This document shows, one piece after another, positions 38,839-48,245 of a stretch of DNA of 64,000 bases. Made by a program: the position numbers and the translations under genes. Source of the DNA: Massilia sp. CFBP 13721. Its GTDB lineage: Bacteria > Pseudomonadota > Gammaproteobacteria > Burkholderiales > Burkholderiaceae_D. The notes under the pieces are model-generated. The model did not search any database. It was given only the letters and a program-made list of their open reading frames with translations, and had not been told where the DNA came from. The stretch lies in NCBI RefSeq assembly GCF_014842025.1, contig NZ_JACYUY010000006.1:1-64000 (forward strand). The letters run 5' to 3'. How positions within the stretch are numbered: position 1 is the first letter of the stretch; each line of letters opens with the position of its first letter.

Positions 38839-39272
38839 CGAGTCTCCCGAACTGCGAGCTGTGCCAGTTCGCCGCATCGACGGTGCACGCCAACGAAAAA
38901 TTTTCGGTGATCCTGGTCGACGATACGAATTATCCCGGCTTTTGCCGCGTCATCTGGCGCGACCACGTGCGCGAAATGAGCGACCTCGCGCTTGCGGATC
39001 GCTTGCTGCTGAACGAAGCGGTGTACGAGGTCGAGCAGGCGATTCGCGAGACCATGGCGCCGGTTAAAATCAACGTGGCGAGCCTGGGCAACGTCGTGCC
39101 GCACCTGCACTGGCACGTCATCCCGCGCTACACTGACGACGCGCACTTCCCGGCGCCCGTGTGGGCCGCAGCGGTACGCGAAACGGACGCCGCCGTGCTC
39201 GATGCACGCCGCGCCATGTTGCCGCACCTTGCCGACGCCATCGCGCGCCGCATGAACCGAACAGACAAGTAA
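38835..39272 (+). CDS. HIT-family nucleotide-binding protein
   Basis: A 145-residue histidine-triad protein, likely a purine nucleoside phosphoramidase or nucleotidyl hydrolase. The triad is in [12 protein letters not shown] (H-x-H-x-H), and CELC near the N-terminus may bind zinc. Its ATG overlaps the stop of the flavin dehydrogenase gene, so the two are coupled, and the DUF971 gene follows 16 nt later. Confidence 0.92.
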   Translation: MTSLPNCELCQFAASTVHANEKFSVILVDDTNYPGFCRVIWRDHVREMSDLALADRLLLNEAVYEVEQAIRETMAPVKINVASLGNVVPHLHWHVIPRYTDDAHFPAPVWAAAVRETDAAVLDARRAMLPHLADAIARRMNRTDK

Positions 39273-39288
39273 ATAGTAAAAACTGACC

Positions 39289-39714
39289 ATGCCGATTCCA
39301 ACCGAACTGACCGTCCACCAGAAATCCCGCCTGCTCGACATCGCTTTCAACGACGGCCGCGCCTTTTCCATTCCTTTCGAGCTGCTGCGCGTGTATTCGC
39401 CTTCGGCCGAAGTGAAAGGCCACGGGCCGGGCCAGGAAACCCTGCAAGTAGGCAAGCGCGAGGTTGGCATCAGCGGCGTCGAGCCGGTGGGGAATTACGC
39501 GGTGAAACCGCTGTTTACCGATGGGCACGATAGCGGGATCTTTACCTGGGATTATCTTTATAAACTGGGCAGCGAGCATGCGGCGCTGTGGCAGGAGTAT
39601 CTCGGACGCTTGCAGGCGGCGGGGTTCGAAGGCGATAGCGGACGCGAGCCGGGCACGGTGTTGCCGGGAGCACTGGTGCGTGGGGGTGTTTGCGGGAGTG
39701 GCCATAACCACTGA
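39289..39714 (+). CDS. DUF971-domain protein
   Basis: A 141-residue protein with the DUF971 fold (also the N-terminal domain of gamma-butyrobetaine hydroxylases): LTVHQKSRLLDIAFNDGRAF near the start and the pattern GNYAVKPLFTDGHDSGIF with YLYKLG. Small proteins of this type are frequent near ubiE in beta-proteobacteria, and ubiE lies 3.2 kb downstream; involvement in iron-sulfur metabolism is suggested for relatives but not shown here. Confidence 0.85.
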   Translation: MPIPTELTVHQKSRLLDIAFNDGRAFSIPFELLRVYSPSAEVKGHGPGQETLQVGKREVGISGVEPVGNYAVKPLFTDGHDSGIFTWDYLYKLGSEHAALWQEYLGRLQAAGFEGDSGREPGTVLPGALVRGGVCGSGHNH

Positions 39715-39735
39715 GCTGGGTCGCATACGGTGATC

Positions 39736-39832
39736 CGCGTGGGCACAAGTGCCCACCCTACGGTGCACCACCGCCTATAGCAAGTTCATGGAACAGTCGC
39801 ATAATGTAGGGTGGGCTCTCGAGCCCACGCGG
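39736..39832. repeat. inverted pair of short REP-like palindromes
   Basis: Minus unit 39736-39762 (stem GTGGGCAC/GTGCCCAC, end CCCTACG) and plus unit 39806-39832 (GTAG, stem GTGGGCTC/GAGCCCAC), 43 bp apart. They lie in the convergent gap between the DUF971 and cold-shock genes. The two stems equal those of the pair at 27966-28104, in the opposite order. Confidence 0.8.
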
Positions 39833-39885
39833 TACGGCAGCGCCTGATCCACCACCGCATCCGGCAACCTGCCCAATCAATTACC

Positions 39886-39916
39886 CATAAAAAAAGCGCC
39901 CCGAAAGGCGCTTTTT
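39886..39916 (-). terminator. terminator of the cold-shock gene
   Basis: Stem AAAAAGCGCC / GGCGCTTTTT with a 6-nt loop; on the minus strand it ends in a T7 run. The symmetrical A and T tracts could make it bidirectional. Confidence 0.8.
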
Positions 39917-39965
39917 CATTTATTCAAACCGCGTCAGCCACCGCAGCGGCCACGCGATCCAAATA

Positions 39966-40169
39966 TCACTGCGGCTGGATATTGGCAGCCTGTTTGCCCT
40001 TCGGGCCAGTGGTGATCTCGAAGCTCACGCGCTGATTCTCCGACAGGGATTTGAAGCCCGGTGCGTTGATTGCCGAGAAGTGCGCGAACAGGTCTTCACC
40101 GCCGCCGTCAGGCGTGATGAAACCAAAACCTTTTGCATCGTTGAACCACTTAACAGTGCCAGTCGTCAT
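39966..40169 (-). CDS. CspA-family cold-shock protein
   Basis: A 67-residue single-domain OB-fold RNA chaperone. RNP1 is KGFGFIT and RNP2 DLFAHF. A long AT-rich 5' leader (about 90 nt) precedes the ATG, as in thermosensitive csp mRNAs, with a minus-strand TATAAT at 40265-40270. Confidence 0.96.
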   Translation of the reverse strand: MTTGTVKWFNDAKGFGFITPDGGGEDLFAHFSAINAPGFKSLSENQRVSFEITTGPKGKQAANIQPQ

Positions 40170-40264
40170 TTTAATTCCCCAAAAGTTTATTTTAATGTGC
40201 CTTGTTTCGGCCTGTCGGTGAAGAAAACGAATGACGCCAGCGACTGTCTTAACAAAGCGAAATT

Positions 40265-40270
40265 ATTATA
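40265..40270 (-). promoter_or_regulatory. -10 element of the cold-shock gene
   Basis: A perfect TATAAT on the minus strand. The predicted start is near 40258, giving a leader of roughly 89 nt. The -35 is weak (CTTCAC at 17 bp). Confidence 0.5.
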
Positions 40271-40455
40271 GGCAGAAATTTGCGTTCGTGAAGGAAAATT
40301 TGGCGACGTATTTATTGCCGAGTTGGGGCGAAACGACAGCTGAGCCGCCTTATCGCCTTATCTCGTTCTCGGTTGCAATGAACGTTGTTGAGCGCTAAGC
40401 ATGTCCTGCAAGAATGCCGCTCAGAAGCCTCTTTTTCGGATGGGGTATTGAACAG

Positions 40456-42702
40456 CTAGTCCTGCACCACCGCCTGCGACAGCACCGCCACCAGCTGCTC
40501 GATCGCATACGGCTTGGCCAGTACCTGCACGTCGGGCACGGCGACTTGCTGTTCGGTATAGCCGGTCGCCAGGATCACCGGCAAGCCGGGATAGCGCTCG
40601 CGCAGGATGCCGGCCAGGTCGATGCCGCTCACCTGGCCCGGCATGACGACGTCGGAAAACACGACGTCGGGCCGGCGCGCATCGCTTTCCAGCAGGCGCA
40701 AGGCGGCTTCGCCGTCTTCGGCAACCATTACCTCGAAGCCGCTTTCCTGCAGCGCGCGCAGCACGGCTTCGCGTACCAGGGCGTCGTCTTCGACGAACAG
40801 GACGGTGCCGCTGCCGTGCGCCGGCGCGGCGCCATCGGCGATCCCGGGGGTAGCCGTGACGGCGTCGCGGGCGCGCGCCAGGTACAGGTCGACCCGGGTG
40901 CCGATGCCGGGAATGCTGTCGAGCACCAGCGTGCCGCCGGCCTGGGTCGCGAAGGCATAGGCTTGCGGCAAGCCCAGGCCCGTGCCCTGGCCCGGCGGCT
41001 TCGTGGTGAAGAATGGGTCGAGTGCGCGTGCCATGACCTCGGGCGTCATGCCGCTGCCACTGTCGACCATGCTTACCAGCACGTAGTCGCCGCGCGCCAG
41101 GGCGGGGCCGGAGCCGGCGTCGCCAGCGTCGATCGTGATATTCCTCGCTTCCAGGCGCAGCACGCCGCCATCCGGCATGGCATCGTGCGCATTCATGGCC
41201 AGGTTCAGCAGCGCCACGTCGAACTGCAGCGGCTCGAGCGTGACCGGCCAGACCTCGTCCGTGCAATGCACCTCGACCGCGACCTTGCCGCCCAGCGAAC
41301 CTTTCATCAGCTGCACGGCGCTGCGCAGCTGCGCACACAGGTCAACCGTGGTGCGGCGCGCTTCCTGCATGCGCCCAAATGCGCCGAGCTGGCCGGTGAG
41401 GGTGGTGGCGCGCGCCACCGTGCGCTGGCAAGTCTGGATCAGGCTTTTGACCTTGTCGTCGCGCGTGGTGAAGGCCGCCAGTTGCAGCGCCGTGGTCAGC
41501 GTCTGCAGCAGGTTGTTGTATTCGTGGGCGATGCCGCCGGTAAGGCGCCCCAGGGATTCGAGTTTCTGGTTCTTCAGCAGCGCGCTCTGGGCGCGTTCGG
41601 TGGCGGCGATCGCGGCGGCGACACGCGCCTCCATCTCGGCCCGGCCCTGGCGGATGCGGGTGCTGGCATCGGCCAGGTGATGCGCCACGCTGTCGAGTTC
41701 GGCCCAGCCGGCGGGTTGGTAGCGCACTTCGGCGCCGGTGCCGAGCGCCACGGCGCTGCGGCCGAGCGCGTCGATCGGCGCGATGGCGCGGTTGGCGAAG
41801 CGACGCGCCGCCACCAGGCCGATGACCAGCAGCAGCGTCATCATGCCGCCGAGCAGGGCGGCGGCGCGCAGCGGCGCCTGGCGCAATTCGCTGCGCGGAA
41901 TGCTGAGCAGGATCTTCCAGTCGGCGCCGGGCACCGTGCTGGCATACACGCGCGAATCGATGCCGTCCAGGGTGCGCGATTCAACCATCGTTTCCTGCAC
42001 GCCGCGCACCATGGCGCGAGTGGTGTCGCGCACGGGTTTGCCCAAGTACAGTTCCGGCGCCCGGGTGCGCGCCACGACCAGCCCGTTGCGGTCCATCAGC
42101 GTCGCCAGCCAGGCGGCGGGCAGGCGCTGGCGTTCCAGCAACTGCTGCAGGGAACCGACGTTTATGCCCAGGGACAGCAGGTAACGCACCGGCCTGCCGC
42201 CGGGAGTGCCATCGCCGGTCGCGCCGTACACCGGCACCTGCAGCGCAATGTCGTGGCCCCCGGTCGTGCGCGAGACGAACAGGTCGGACACGAAGGTATC
42301 GGTCGGGCTCTGATGCTGCATCAGCTGCGCGATATTCGAACTGCCGCGCGGCGGCAGGTCGCTGCCGTAGGCGCGCCGGGTATTGAGCAGGGGGCGGCCA
42401 TCCAGGTCGAACAGGACAATGACCGATTCCGGCGGCGGCGCGGCGCGGCGGGCGTGCTGGTAGAACTCGACCAGGTCGCCGCGCTCGAGCGAAGGGGCGC
42501 CGGCCAGCGCGCGCAGCAGTTCTTCCTTTTTTTCGAGCTCGTTATCGACGAGCAGCGCGATGGCCCGCGCCGTCTCGGCCATGCTGCGATCCTGCGCCTG
42601 CTGGGCATCGCGGTAGACAAAAGCGACCGCCAGCGCCGCTGCGATGAACGAAGGCACCAGCACGGACAGCACCAGCAGCAGGAAACGGGTCCTCGTTCGC
42701 AT
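40456..42702 (-). CDS. hybrid sensor histidine kinase / response regulator
   Basis: A 748-residue membrane kinase. TM1 is at about 7-28 and is followed by a periplasmic sensor domain to about 275 (dCACHE-like, unassigned) and TM2 (about 276-298). HAMP comes next, then HisKA with phospho-His393 in GGIAHEYNN, HATPase_c (DSGSGMTP, GTGLGLPQAYAF), and a C-terminal receiver with phospho-Asp684 in VVFSDVVMPG. No separate response regulator lies beside it. The ATG at 42702 is chosen because the upstream extension is not membrane-like. Divergent from ubiE. The signal is unknown. Confidence 0.9.
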   Translation of the reverse strand: MRTRTRFLLLVLSVLVPSFIAAALAVAFVYRDAQQAQDRSMAETARAIALLVDNELEKKEELLRALAGAPSLERGDLVEFYQHARRAAPPPESVIVLFDLDGRPLLNTRRAYGSDLPPRGSSNIAQLMQHQSPTDTFVSDLFVSRTTGGHDIALQVPVYGATGDGTPGGRPVRYLLSLGINVGSLQQLLERQRLPAAWLATLMDRNGLVVARTRAPELYLGKPVRDTTRAMVRGVQETMVESRTLDGIDSRVYASTVPGADWKILLSIPRSELRQAPLRAAALLGGMMTLLLVIGLVAARRFANRAIAPIDALGRSAVALGTGAEVRYQPAGWAELDSVAHHLADASTRIRQGRAEMEARVAAAIAATERAQSALLKNQKLESLGRLTGGIAHEYNNLLQTLTTALQLAAFTTRDDKVKSLIQTCQRTVARATTLTGQLGAFGRMQEARRTTVDLCAQLRSAVQLMKGSLGGKVAVEVHCTDEVWPVTLEPLQFDVALLNLAMNAHDAMPDGGVLRLEARNITIDAGDAGSGPALARGDYVLVSMVDSGSGMTPEVMARALDPFFTTKPPGQGTGLGLPQAYAFATQAGGTLVLDSIPGIGTRVDLYLARARDAVTATPGIADGAAPAHGSGTVLFVEDDALVREAVLRALQESGFEVMVAEDGEAALRLLESDARRPDVVFSDVVMPGQVSGIDLAGILRERYPGLPVILATGYTEQQVAVPDVQVLAKPYAIEQLVAVLSQAVVQD

Positions 42703-42865
42703 GCAGATTGAATATTGCAAAGAAGGAAATGAAGGGTGACCAGAAATTATACAAGAGTTAACAATCTGGTGCTGCAGCGACGGGCTTTCCCCGGCGGCGG
42801 CAAGTGCGTTGCGGGCTTGCCCGGCCGCACAGGCGCTGCCACGCGCCCCGCATGCATGTCGCTTG

Positions 42866-42871
42866 TATAAT
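42866..42871 (+). promoter_or_regulatory. -10 element of ubiE
   Basis: A perfect TATAAT preceded by TTG, 26 bp before the ubiE ATG. No clear -35 hexamer. Confidence 0.5.
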
Positions 42872-42897
42872 GCGGCAAGATCAACCGGCAGAGCACT

Positions 42898-43632
42898 ATG
42901 ACCAACACCACCCATTTCGGCTATAAAACCGTTTCCGAGGACGAGAAGGTCCACGAGGTCGCCAAGGTTTTCCATTCCGTCGCCGCCAAGTACGACGTCA
43001 TGAACGACCTCATGTCCGGCGGCCTGCACCGCATCTGGAAGACTTTTACCATTGCCCAGGCCGGTGTCCGTCCAGGCTTCAAGGTGCTCGACATTGCCGG
43101 TGGTACCGGCGACCTGTCGAAAGCCTTTGCCAAACAGGCGGGGCCGAGCGGGGAAGTCTGGCTGACCGACATCAACGAGTCGATGCTGCGCGTCGGCCGC
43201 GATCGGCTATTGAATAAGGGTCTGGTGACCCCCACCTTGCTTTGTGATGCCGAAAAGTTACCATTTCCGGACAATTATTTTGACCGGGTCAGCGTCGCCT
43301 TTGGTTTGCGCAACATGACGCACAAGGACCAGGCGCTGGCGGAAATGCGCCGCGTGCTGAAACCGGGCGGCAAGCTGCTGGTGCTGGAGTTTTCGAAAGT
43401 CGCGGCGCCGCTGCAAAAGCCGTACGACGTGTATTCGTTCTCGGTGCTGCCATGGCTGGGCCAGCGCATCGCCAACGATTCAGAGAGCTACCGTTACCTG
43501 GCCGAATCGATCCGCATGCACCCGGACCAGGAAACGCTGAAAGGCATGATGGAAACGGCGGGTTTGGAACGCGTCCAGTATTTCAACCTGACGGCGGGCG
43601 TGGCGGCGCTGCATACCGGCATCAAGCTCTAA
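42898..43632 (+). CDS. ubiE: ubiquinone/menaquinone C-methyltransferase UbiE
   Basis: SAM-dependent methylase of ubiquinone (and menaquinone) synthesis. It has 244 residues. Signature segments are [17 protein letters not shown] (about 31-47), the SAM motif [15 protein letters not shown] (about 63-77) and [13 protein letters not shown]. First gene of a ubiquinone run that continues with ubiJ and ubiB. Confidence 0.97.
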   Translation: MTNTTHFGYKTVSEDEKVHEVAKVFHSVAAKYDVMNDLMSGGLHRIWKTFTIAQAGVRPGFKVLDIAGGTGDLSKAFAKQAGPSGEVWLTDINESMLRVGRDRLLNKGLVTPTLLCDAEKLPFPDNYFDRVSVAFGLRNMTHKDQALAEMRRVLKPGGKLLVLEFSKVAAPLQKPYDVYSFSVLPWLGQRIANDSESYRYLAESIRMHPDQETLKGMMETAGLERVQYFNLTAGVAALHTGIKL

Positions 43633-43699
43633 ACACGCGCTAAGGGAGCGTTAAGCTTTAGGCATTAAGCTAAGCTCAAATTTTAAGGGGGCATGTGAA

Positions 43700-44680
43700 A
43701 TGAAAAAATTCCTGGTTACGATGGTACTGGCCTTGAGCACCACGGCAATGGTTGCCGAAGCTTTCGCCCGTCCAATGGGCGGCAAGCGCTCCTTCGGGCG
43801 CCAGTCGCAGACGGTGCGCCAGATGCCTGCCCCCGCACCGGCCCCGGCCGCGCCGATTAACCGCCAGGCGGCGACGCCAGGCCCGGCCGCGCCGGTTGCC
43901 GGCGCTGCTGCCGGCGCCGCCGGCGCCCGTGCCGCGCAGGCGGCCAAGCCGAGCATGTGGAAAGGCTTGTTGGGTGGCGCACTGCTCGGCCTGGGCCTGG
44001 GCGCCCTGTTCTCGCACCTGGGCATCGGCGGCGCCATGGCGTCGTTCCTGTCCTCGGTCCTGATGATCGCGCTGCTGGCGTTGGCCGTCATGTTCATCGT
44101 GCGCATGTTCCGCCGCAAGGATACCCCGGCGAATGCCCAGTTCAAGGGCGGTTTCAATCAGCAGCCGCTGCCGGCTGGTGCAGTTCCCGTTGGTACGCCT
44201 GAAATCGGTTCGGGCCTGCAGCAACCGCAATCGTTCCAGGGAACCGCTGCTGGCGTGTCGCTGAACAAGGGTGCAGCTGCACCGGCGCAGCACGTGCAAT
44301 GGGGCGTGCCGGCCGACTTCGACGACGAGGCCTTCCTGCGTCATGCGAAATCCTCGTTCATCCGCATGCAGGCTGCCTGGGATAAAGGCGACGTGGCCGA
44401 CCTGCGCGAATTCACGACGCCGGAAGTGTTTGCTGAACTGAAAATGCAGATCGCCGAACGCGGCGCGAATGCCGATTTCACCGACGTCGTCTCGATCGAC
44501 GCCCAGCTGCTCGGCATCGAAACCACCGCCAGCGATTACCTCGCCAGCGTCCAGTTCAATGGCATGATCCGTACCGCCCAGAATGCACCGGCCGAGCCAT
44601 TTACCGAAGTCTGGAACATGGAAAAGCCGTTGTCGGGCAATACGGGTTGGGTACTCGCGGGTATTCAGCAACTGGCTTAA
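43700..44680 (+). CDS. Tim44-like membrane protein
   Basis: A 326-residue protein with an N-terminal signal/anchor (MKKFLVTMVLALSTTAMVAEAFA), a Pro/Ala-rich linker (about 40-85), two hydrophobic segments (GLLGGALLGLGLGALFSHLG and FLSSVLMIALLALAVMFIV) and a C-terminal Tim44-like domain (about 200-326). Tim44-type domains in bacteria are of uncertain role; the gene is commonly next to ubiE/ubiJ in this group. A strong terminator follows. Confidence 0.88.
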   Translation: MKKFLVTMVLALSTTAMVAEAFARPMGGKRSFGRQSQTVRQMPAPAPAPAAPINRQAATPGPAAPVAGAAAGAAGARAAQAAKPSMWKGLLGGALLGLGLGALFSHLGIGGAMASFLSSVLMIALLALAVMFIVRMFRRKDTPANAQFKGGFNQQPLPAGAVPVGTPEIGSGLQQPQSFQGTAAGVSLNKGAAAPAQHVQWGVPADFDDEAFLRHAKSSFIRMQAAWDKGDVADLREFTTPEVFAELKMQIAERGANADFTDVVSIDAQLLGIETTASDYLASVQFNGMIRTAQNAPAEPFTEVWNMEKPLSGNTGWVLAGIQQLA

Positions 44681-44737
44681 TGTTTTTTACAAACTTTCCT
44701 GTGCGCCCGGGTTTGTGCCCGGCAAACTGGTAAGATC

Positions 44738-44775
44738 AAAACCGCCCGCCTCAACCCGGGCGGTTTTGTTTTTTT
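44738..44775 (+). terminator. rho-independent terminator after the Tim44-like gene
   Basis: Stem AAAACCGCCCG / CGGGCGGTTTT with a short loop, followed by GTTTTTTT. Confidence 0.85.
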
Positions 44776-44788
44776 CGCGACCCATTCC

Positions 44789-45520
44789 ATGTTCCCGAGC
44801 CCTCTATTCCTGGCGCCGCAACGCGCCCTGACGGTGTCTGCCGTTGCCACGATCAACCACTTGCTGGCGGACGAGTCCTGGGCGCGCGCTTCTCTGCAGC
44901 GTCACGCCGGCAAGATCGCCGTCATCGATACCGGCCACCTGGCGCTGCGCCTGCGCGTAGGGGCCGACGGCTTGCTGGAAGCGGCGGCGCCCGAGGCGAT
45001 TGCCAGCGTCACCATCCACGTCAAGCTGACCGACCTGCCGCTGATCGCGCAAAACCGCGAGCGAGCGTTTTCCTATGTGCGCATCGAAGGCGACGCCGAA
45101 TTTGCCAACACGATCTCGCAGCTGAGCCGCGGCCTGCGCTGGGAACCCGAGCACGACCTCGAGCGCCTGTTCGGGCCGATCGGCGCCAGCCGCCTGGCCG
45201 GCGGCGCGCGCAGTGTCTTTGCCAATGTGAATGCCGGCGGCCGGCGCCTGGCCGAGAACCTGGCCGAATTCCTGGTCGAGGAGCGCCCGGTGCTGACGCG
45301 ACCGACCGACGTCGACGCGTTCGGCGCCGACGTGGTGCGCCTGCGCGACGACGTCGAACGCACCGCCAAGCGCATCGCCCGGCTGGAACAGCTGGCCGCG
45401 CAAAAGCCGGCGCAGCAACCGGCACAGCAACCGGTGCAGCAACTTAGCGTGCAAGTGGCGCCGCCCAGCGCCCTCATTCCGACAACCCGCCCGAGCGGGG
45501 ATTCCACCCTGGATAGCTGA
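44789..45520 (+). CDS. ubiJ: ubiquinone biosynthesis accessory factor UbiJ
   Basis: An SCP2-domain lipid-binding protein that scaffolds the soluble ubiquinone biosynthesis complex. It has 243 residues, with an N-terminal SCP2 region (about 15-120) and a C-terminal coiled coil ([22 protein letters not shown]). A Gln/Pro-rich tail with repeated AQQP units follows. The TGA overlaps the ubiB ATG (TGATG). Confidence 0.9.
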   Translation: MFPSPLFLAPQRALTVSAVATINHLLADESWARASLQRHAGKIAVIDTGHLALRLRVGADGLLEAAAPEAIASVTIHVKLTDLPLIAQNRERAFSYVRIEGDAEFANTISQLSRGLRWEPEHDLERLFGPIGASRLAGGARSVFANVNAGGRRLAENLAEFLVEERPVLTRPTDVDAFGADVVRLRDDVERTAKRIARLEQLAAQKPAQQPAQQPVQQLSVQVAPPSALIPTTRPSGDSTLDS

Positions 45521-47091
45521 TGATATTGAAATTCCTGCGCCTGCTTAAAATCTTCACGGTCGCAACCAAGTACGGCCTCGATGAAATCGCAATGTCCGGC
45601 TTCAATGCCCCTCGTACGGCACGTTTTGTCAGCGGCATGTTTTTCTGGCGTGGCCACATCACCACTCCGCGCGCGATCCGCCTGCGCCTGGCCCTGGAAG
45701 AACTGGGGCCGATCTTCATCAAATTCGGCCAGGTGCTGTCGACCCGGCGCGACCTGATGCCGCCCGACATCGCCGACGAACTGGCGCTGCTGCAAGACCG
45801 CGTGCCGCCATTTCCGTCCGACCAGGCGATTGCCCAGATCACGGCCGCGCTCGGCGCCCATCCCGACGAATTGTTCGCCAGTTTCGATCCGGTGCCGGTG
45901 GCGTCGGCCTCGATCGCGCAAGTGCACTTCGCGACGCTGAAAAACGGCAAGCAGGTTGCCGTCAAGGTGCTGCGTCCTGGCATGAAGAAAACGATCGACG
46001 AAGACGTCGCCCTGATGCACCTGGCGACCGGCCTGCTCGAACGCGTCTGGGCCGAAAGCCGGCGCCTGAAGCCGCGCGAAGTCGTGGCCGAGTTCGACAA
46101 ATACCTGCACGACGAACTCGACCTGATGCGCGAGGCGGCGAATGCGAGCCAGCTGCGCCGGAATTTTGCGGACTCTGAATTGCTGATGGTTCCGGAAATG
46201 TATTGGGACTATTGCTCCAACAGCGTGATCGTCATGGAACGCATGAACGGCATTCCAGTCTCGCAGATCGACCGCCTGGCGGCCGAAGGCGTCGACCTGA
46301 AAAAGCTCTCCAGCGACGGCGTCGAAATCTTCTTTACCCAGGTCTTCCGCGACGGCTTTTTCCATGCCGATATGCACCCCGGTAACATCCTGGTCTCGGT
46401 CGAGCCGGAAACCTTTGGCCGCTACATCGCCCTCGATTTCGGCATCGTCGGTACCCTCAACGACTTCGACAAGGATTACCTGTCGCAGAACTTCCTCGCC
46501 TTTTTCCGGCGCGACTACAAGCGCGTGGCCGAAGCCCACATCGAATCGGGCTGGGCGCCGAGCACTACCCGCGTCGACGAACTCGAATCGGCGGTGCGCG
46601 CCTGCTGCGAGCCGATTTTCGATCGTCCATTGAAAGACATTTCCTTCGGCCAGATCCTGCTGCGCCTGTTCCAGACTTCGCGCCGTTTCAATGTCGAGGT
46701 GCAGCCGCAACTGGTGCTGCTGCAAAAGACCCTGCTGAATATCGAGGGACTCGGACGCCAGCTCGATCCTGACCTCGATCTGTGGAAAACGGCGAAGCCG
46801 TACCTCGAGCGCTGGATGGGCGAGCAGGTCGGCTGGCGCGGCCTGGTCGAGCGATTGAAAGCCGAGGCGCCGCGCTACGCCCATATTTTCCCGCAACTGC
46901 CGCGCCTGGCGCATCGCGCGCTCGAGCAGCAGGCGCAACCACATGCGGCGACGCAGGATTTGCTGGCCCTGCTGGTGGTCGAACAGCGCCGCACCAATCG
47001 CCTGATCGGTTTCGTTGCCTGGCTGGCCGGCGGCATCGCCTCGGGCATCATCTTCGCGGCCGTGCTGGCGCGTTATGGCACGACCTTCTGA
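45520..47091 (+). CDS. ubiB: ubiquinone biosynthesis protein kinase-like UbiB
   Basis: An ABC1/ADCK-family membrane ATPase required for ubiquinone synthesis. It has 523 residues. The KxGQ family motif is in [14 protein letters not shown] (about 68-81), the Ala-rich nucleotide loop in [11 protein letters not shown], the catalytic-like segment in [13 protein letters not shown] and the metal motif in ALDFGIVG. One clear C-terminal transmembrane helix (about 490-515). It is coupled to ubiJ and followed by the methyltransferase gene 1 nt later. Confidence 0.97.
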   Translation: MILKFLRLLKIFTVATKYGLDEIAMSGFNAPRTARFVSGMFFWRGHITTPRAIRLRLALEELGPIFIKFGQVLSTRRDLMPPDIADELALLQDRVPPFPSDQAIAQITAALGAHPDELFASFDPVPVASASIAQVHFATLKNGKQVAVKVLRPGMKKTIDEDVALMHLATGLLERVWAESRRLKPREVVAEFDKYLHDELDLMREAANASQLRRNFADSELLMVPEMYWDYCSNSVIVMERMNGIPVSQIDRLAAEGVDLKKLSSDGVEIFFTQVFRDGFFHADMHPGNILVSVEPETFGRYIALDFGIVGTLNDFDKDYLSQNFLAFFRRDYKRVAEAHIESGWAPSTTRVDELESAVRACCEPIFDRPLKDISFGQILLRLFQTSRRFNVEVQPQLVLLQKTLLNIEGLGRQLDPDLDLWKTAKPYLERWMGEQVGWRGLVERLKAEAPRYAHIFPQLPRLAHRALEQQAQPHAATQDLLALLVVEQRRTNRLIGFVAWLAGGIASGIIFAAVLARYGTTF

Positions 47092-47092
47092 C

Positions 47093-47701
47093 ATGCCTGA
47101 ATTCAGCCGCCGCGATCCGAATACCCCGCAATTCTGGGACGAGCGCTTCGAGCAGGACTTTACGCCCTGGGACCTGGGCGGCGTGCCGCAGGCGTTGCGC
47201 GATTTCGTTGCACGCGACAGCGCCCCGCGCACGGTGCTGATTCCGGGATGCGGCAACGGCTACGAATTGCAGTTTTTGTCCGACGCCGGATGGGATGCCA
47301 CCGCCATCGATTTTTCGACTGCGGCCGTCAGCCGTGCGCGGGCGCTGGTCGGGCCGTGGGCAGCGCGTGTAGTCGAGGCGGACTTTTTCAGCTGGCAACC
47401 GGATCAAGCCCTGGGCCTGATTTACGAACGCGCCTTCCTGTGCGCCTTGCCGCCTGCCATGCGCCCGCAGGTGGCGGCGCGCTATGCCGCGCTGCTGCCG
47501 CCCGGCGCACTGCTGGCCGGCTTCTTTTTCTTTGGCAGTACGCCCAAGGGGCCGCCGTTCGGCATTGCGCGGGCGGAACTGGAGGCGTTGCTGACGCCGC
47601 ATTTCGCGCTGGTGGAAGAGGGGGATGTGGTCGATTCGCTGCCTGTCTTTGCTGGCCAGGAACGCTGGATGGTGTGGGAAAGGCTGGGCGACGCAAACTG
47701 A
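47093..47701 (+). CDS. TPMT-like class I SAM methyltransferase
   Basis: A 202-residue methyltransferase of the thiopurine S-methyltransferase type. Motif I is VLIPGCGNGYELQFL (about 46-60), with the N-terminal FWDERFEQDFTPWDLGG signature. Bacterial members act on small thiols or selenium and tellurium compounds; the substrate here is unknown. Its ATG is 1 nt after the ubiB stop, so it is likely expressed with the ubiquinone genes. Confidence 0.88.
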   Translation: MPEFSRRDPNTPQFWDERFEQDFTPWDLGGVPQALRDFVARDSAPRTVLIPGCGNGYELQFLSDAGWDATAIDFSTAAVSRARALVGPWAARVVEADFFSWQPDQALGLIYERAFLCALPPAMRPQVAARYAALLPPGALLAGFFFFGSTPKGPPFGIARAELEALLTPHFALVEEGDVVDSLPVFAGQERWMVWERLGDAN

Positions 47702-47729
47702 GTTCTTCCGGGAACGAACGCACAGACCC

Positions 47730-47895
47730 GTAAGGTGGGCGGCTAAACCGAGGCATCTGCCTGTCCGCTGCTTGAATGCCGCCCACGCGTTCAACCGCAA
47801 CCTGAAACCTCGCGACGACGCATCTGCCTGTTGAACGCGTGGGCGGCTCACATGCCGGTGGTCAGCATGCCTAAGGGTGTAGCCGCCCGCCTTAC
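47730..47895. repeat. inverted pair of long REP-like units
   Basis: The plus unit 47730-47795 starts GTAAGGTGGGCGGCT and ends GCCGCCCACGCGTTCAAC. The minus unit 47830-47895 starts GTTGAACGCGTGGGCGGC and ends AGCCGCCCGCCTTAC. It lies between the methyltransferase stop and the terminator of the candidate small RNA on the opposite strand. Confidence 0.8.
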
Positions 47896-47921
47896 AGGTT
47901 AGTGCTTCCCTGTACTCAGCC

Positions 47922-47945
47922 AAAAAAAAGCCCGCATCGCGGGCT
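47922..47945 (-). terminator. rho-independent terminator of the candidate small RNA
   Basis: Stem AGCCCGC-GAT-GCGGGCT, followed on the minus strand by a T8-9 run. On the plus strand only TTTT follows, so the strong direction is minus. Confidence 0.85.
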
Positions 47946-48063
47946 TTTAACTGCAGCATTCTTGTACGGCCATGCGGCGATGAGACATCGCGCCAACTTC
48001 TGTTTCTTTGACCTGGTTCCAGCAAGCCGGAACCTGCCGGCAGCATCTGCTGTCGAGAATGCT
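47922..48063 (-). ncRNA. candidate structured small RNA
   Basis: No protein-coding frame is plausible, yet the minus strand has a promoter-like pair (-35 TTGCCG, 17-bp spacer, -10 TTAAAT at 48064-48069), about 140 nt of structured sequence and a strong terminator. Visible pairings: an 8-bp closing stem AGCATTCT (48056-48063) with AGAATGCT (47955-47962), and the hairpins CAGC-AGAT-GCTG, GGTTCC-GGCTTGCT-GGAACC and GCGATG-TCT-CATCGC. It does not match the 4.5S, tmRNA or E. coli 6S signatures I know. Confidence 0.5.
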
Positions 48064-48206
48064 ATTTAAGCAGCTAAGTTGATTTTCGGCAAATGGTACG
48101 GTTGAAATGCTGATTAAAAACAACACTTCCCGGCGCTGCCGCTTTCGCAGGCAATCGCTGCCGGCACCGCCCGGTCCATCAGTCCGTCAGAGCCCGCTAA
48201 AACCTT

Positions 48207-48212
48207 TATAAT
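48207..48212 (+). promoter_or_regulatory. -10 element upstream of the FmdB-type gene
   Basis: A perfect TATAAT 33 bp before the ATG at 48246. The -35 match is weak. Confidence 0.5.
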
Positions 48213-48245
48213 TCAGGGTTTTGAAGATTTTTGCGGAGTATCACA

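Noticed and set aside
35413..38877. A 1154-codon minus-strand open frame
   Set aside because: Antisense shadow of the flavin/iron-sulfur dehydrogenase; low-complexity composition and no motif.
47048..48046. Open minus-strand frame covering the candidate small RNA
   Set aside because: It runs through REP-like units and antisense to the methyltransferase; no Shine-Dalgarno sequence, no family features.
47922..48063. Candidate RNA as 4.5S/SRP RNA, tmRNA or classical 6S RNA
   Set aside because: The SRP tetraloop motif, tmRNA tag plus tRNA-like ends, and recognisable 6S conserved blocks are missing, so it is reported only as an unnamed structured RNA.
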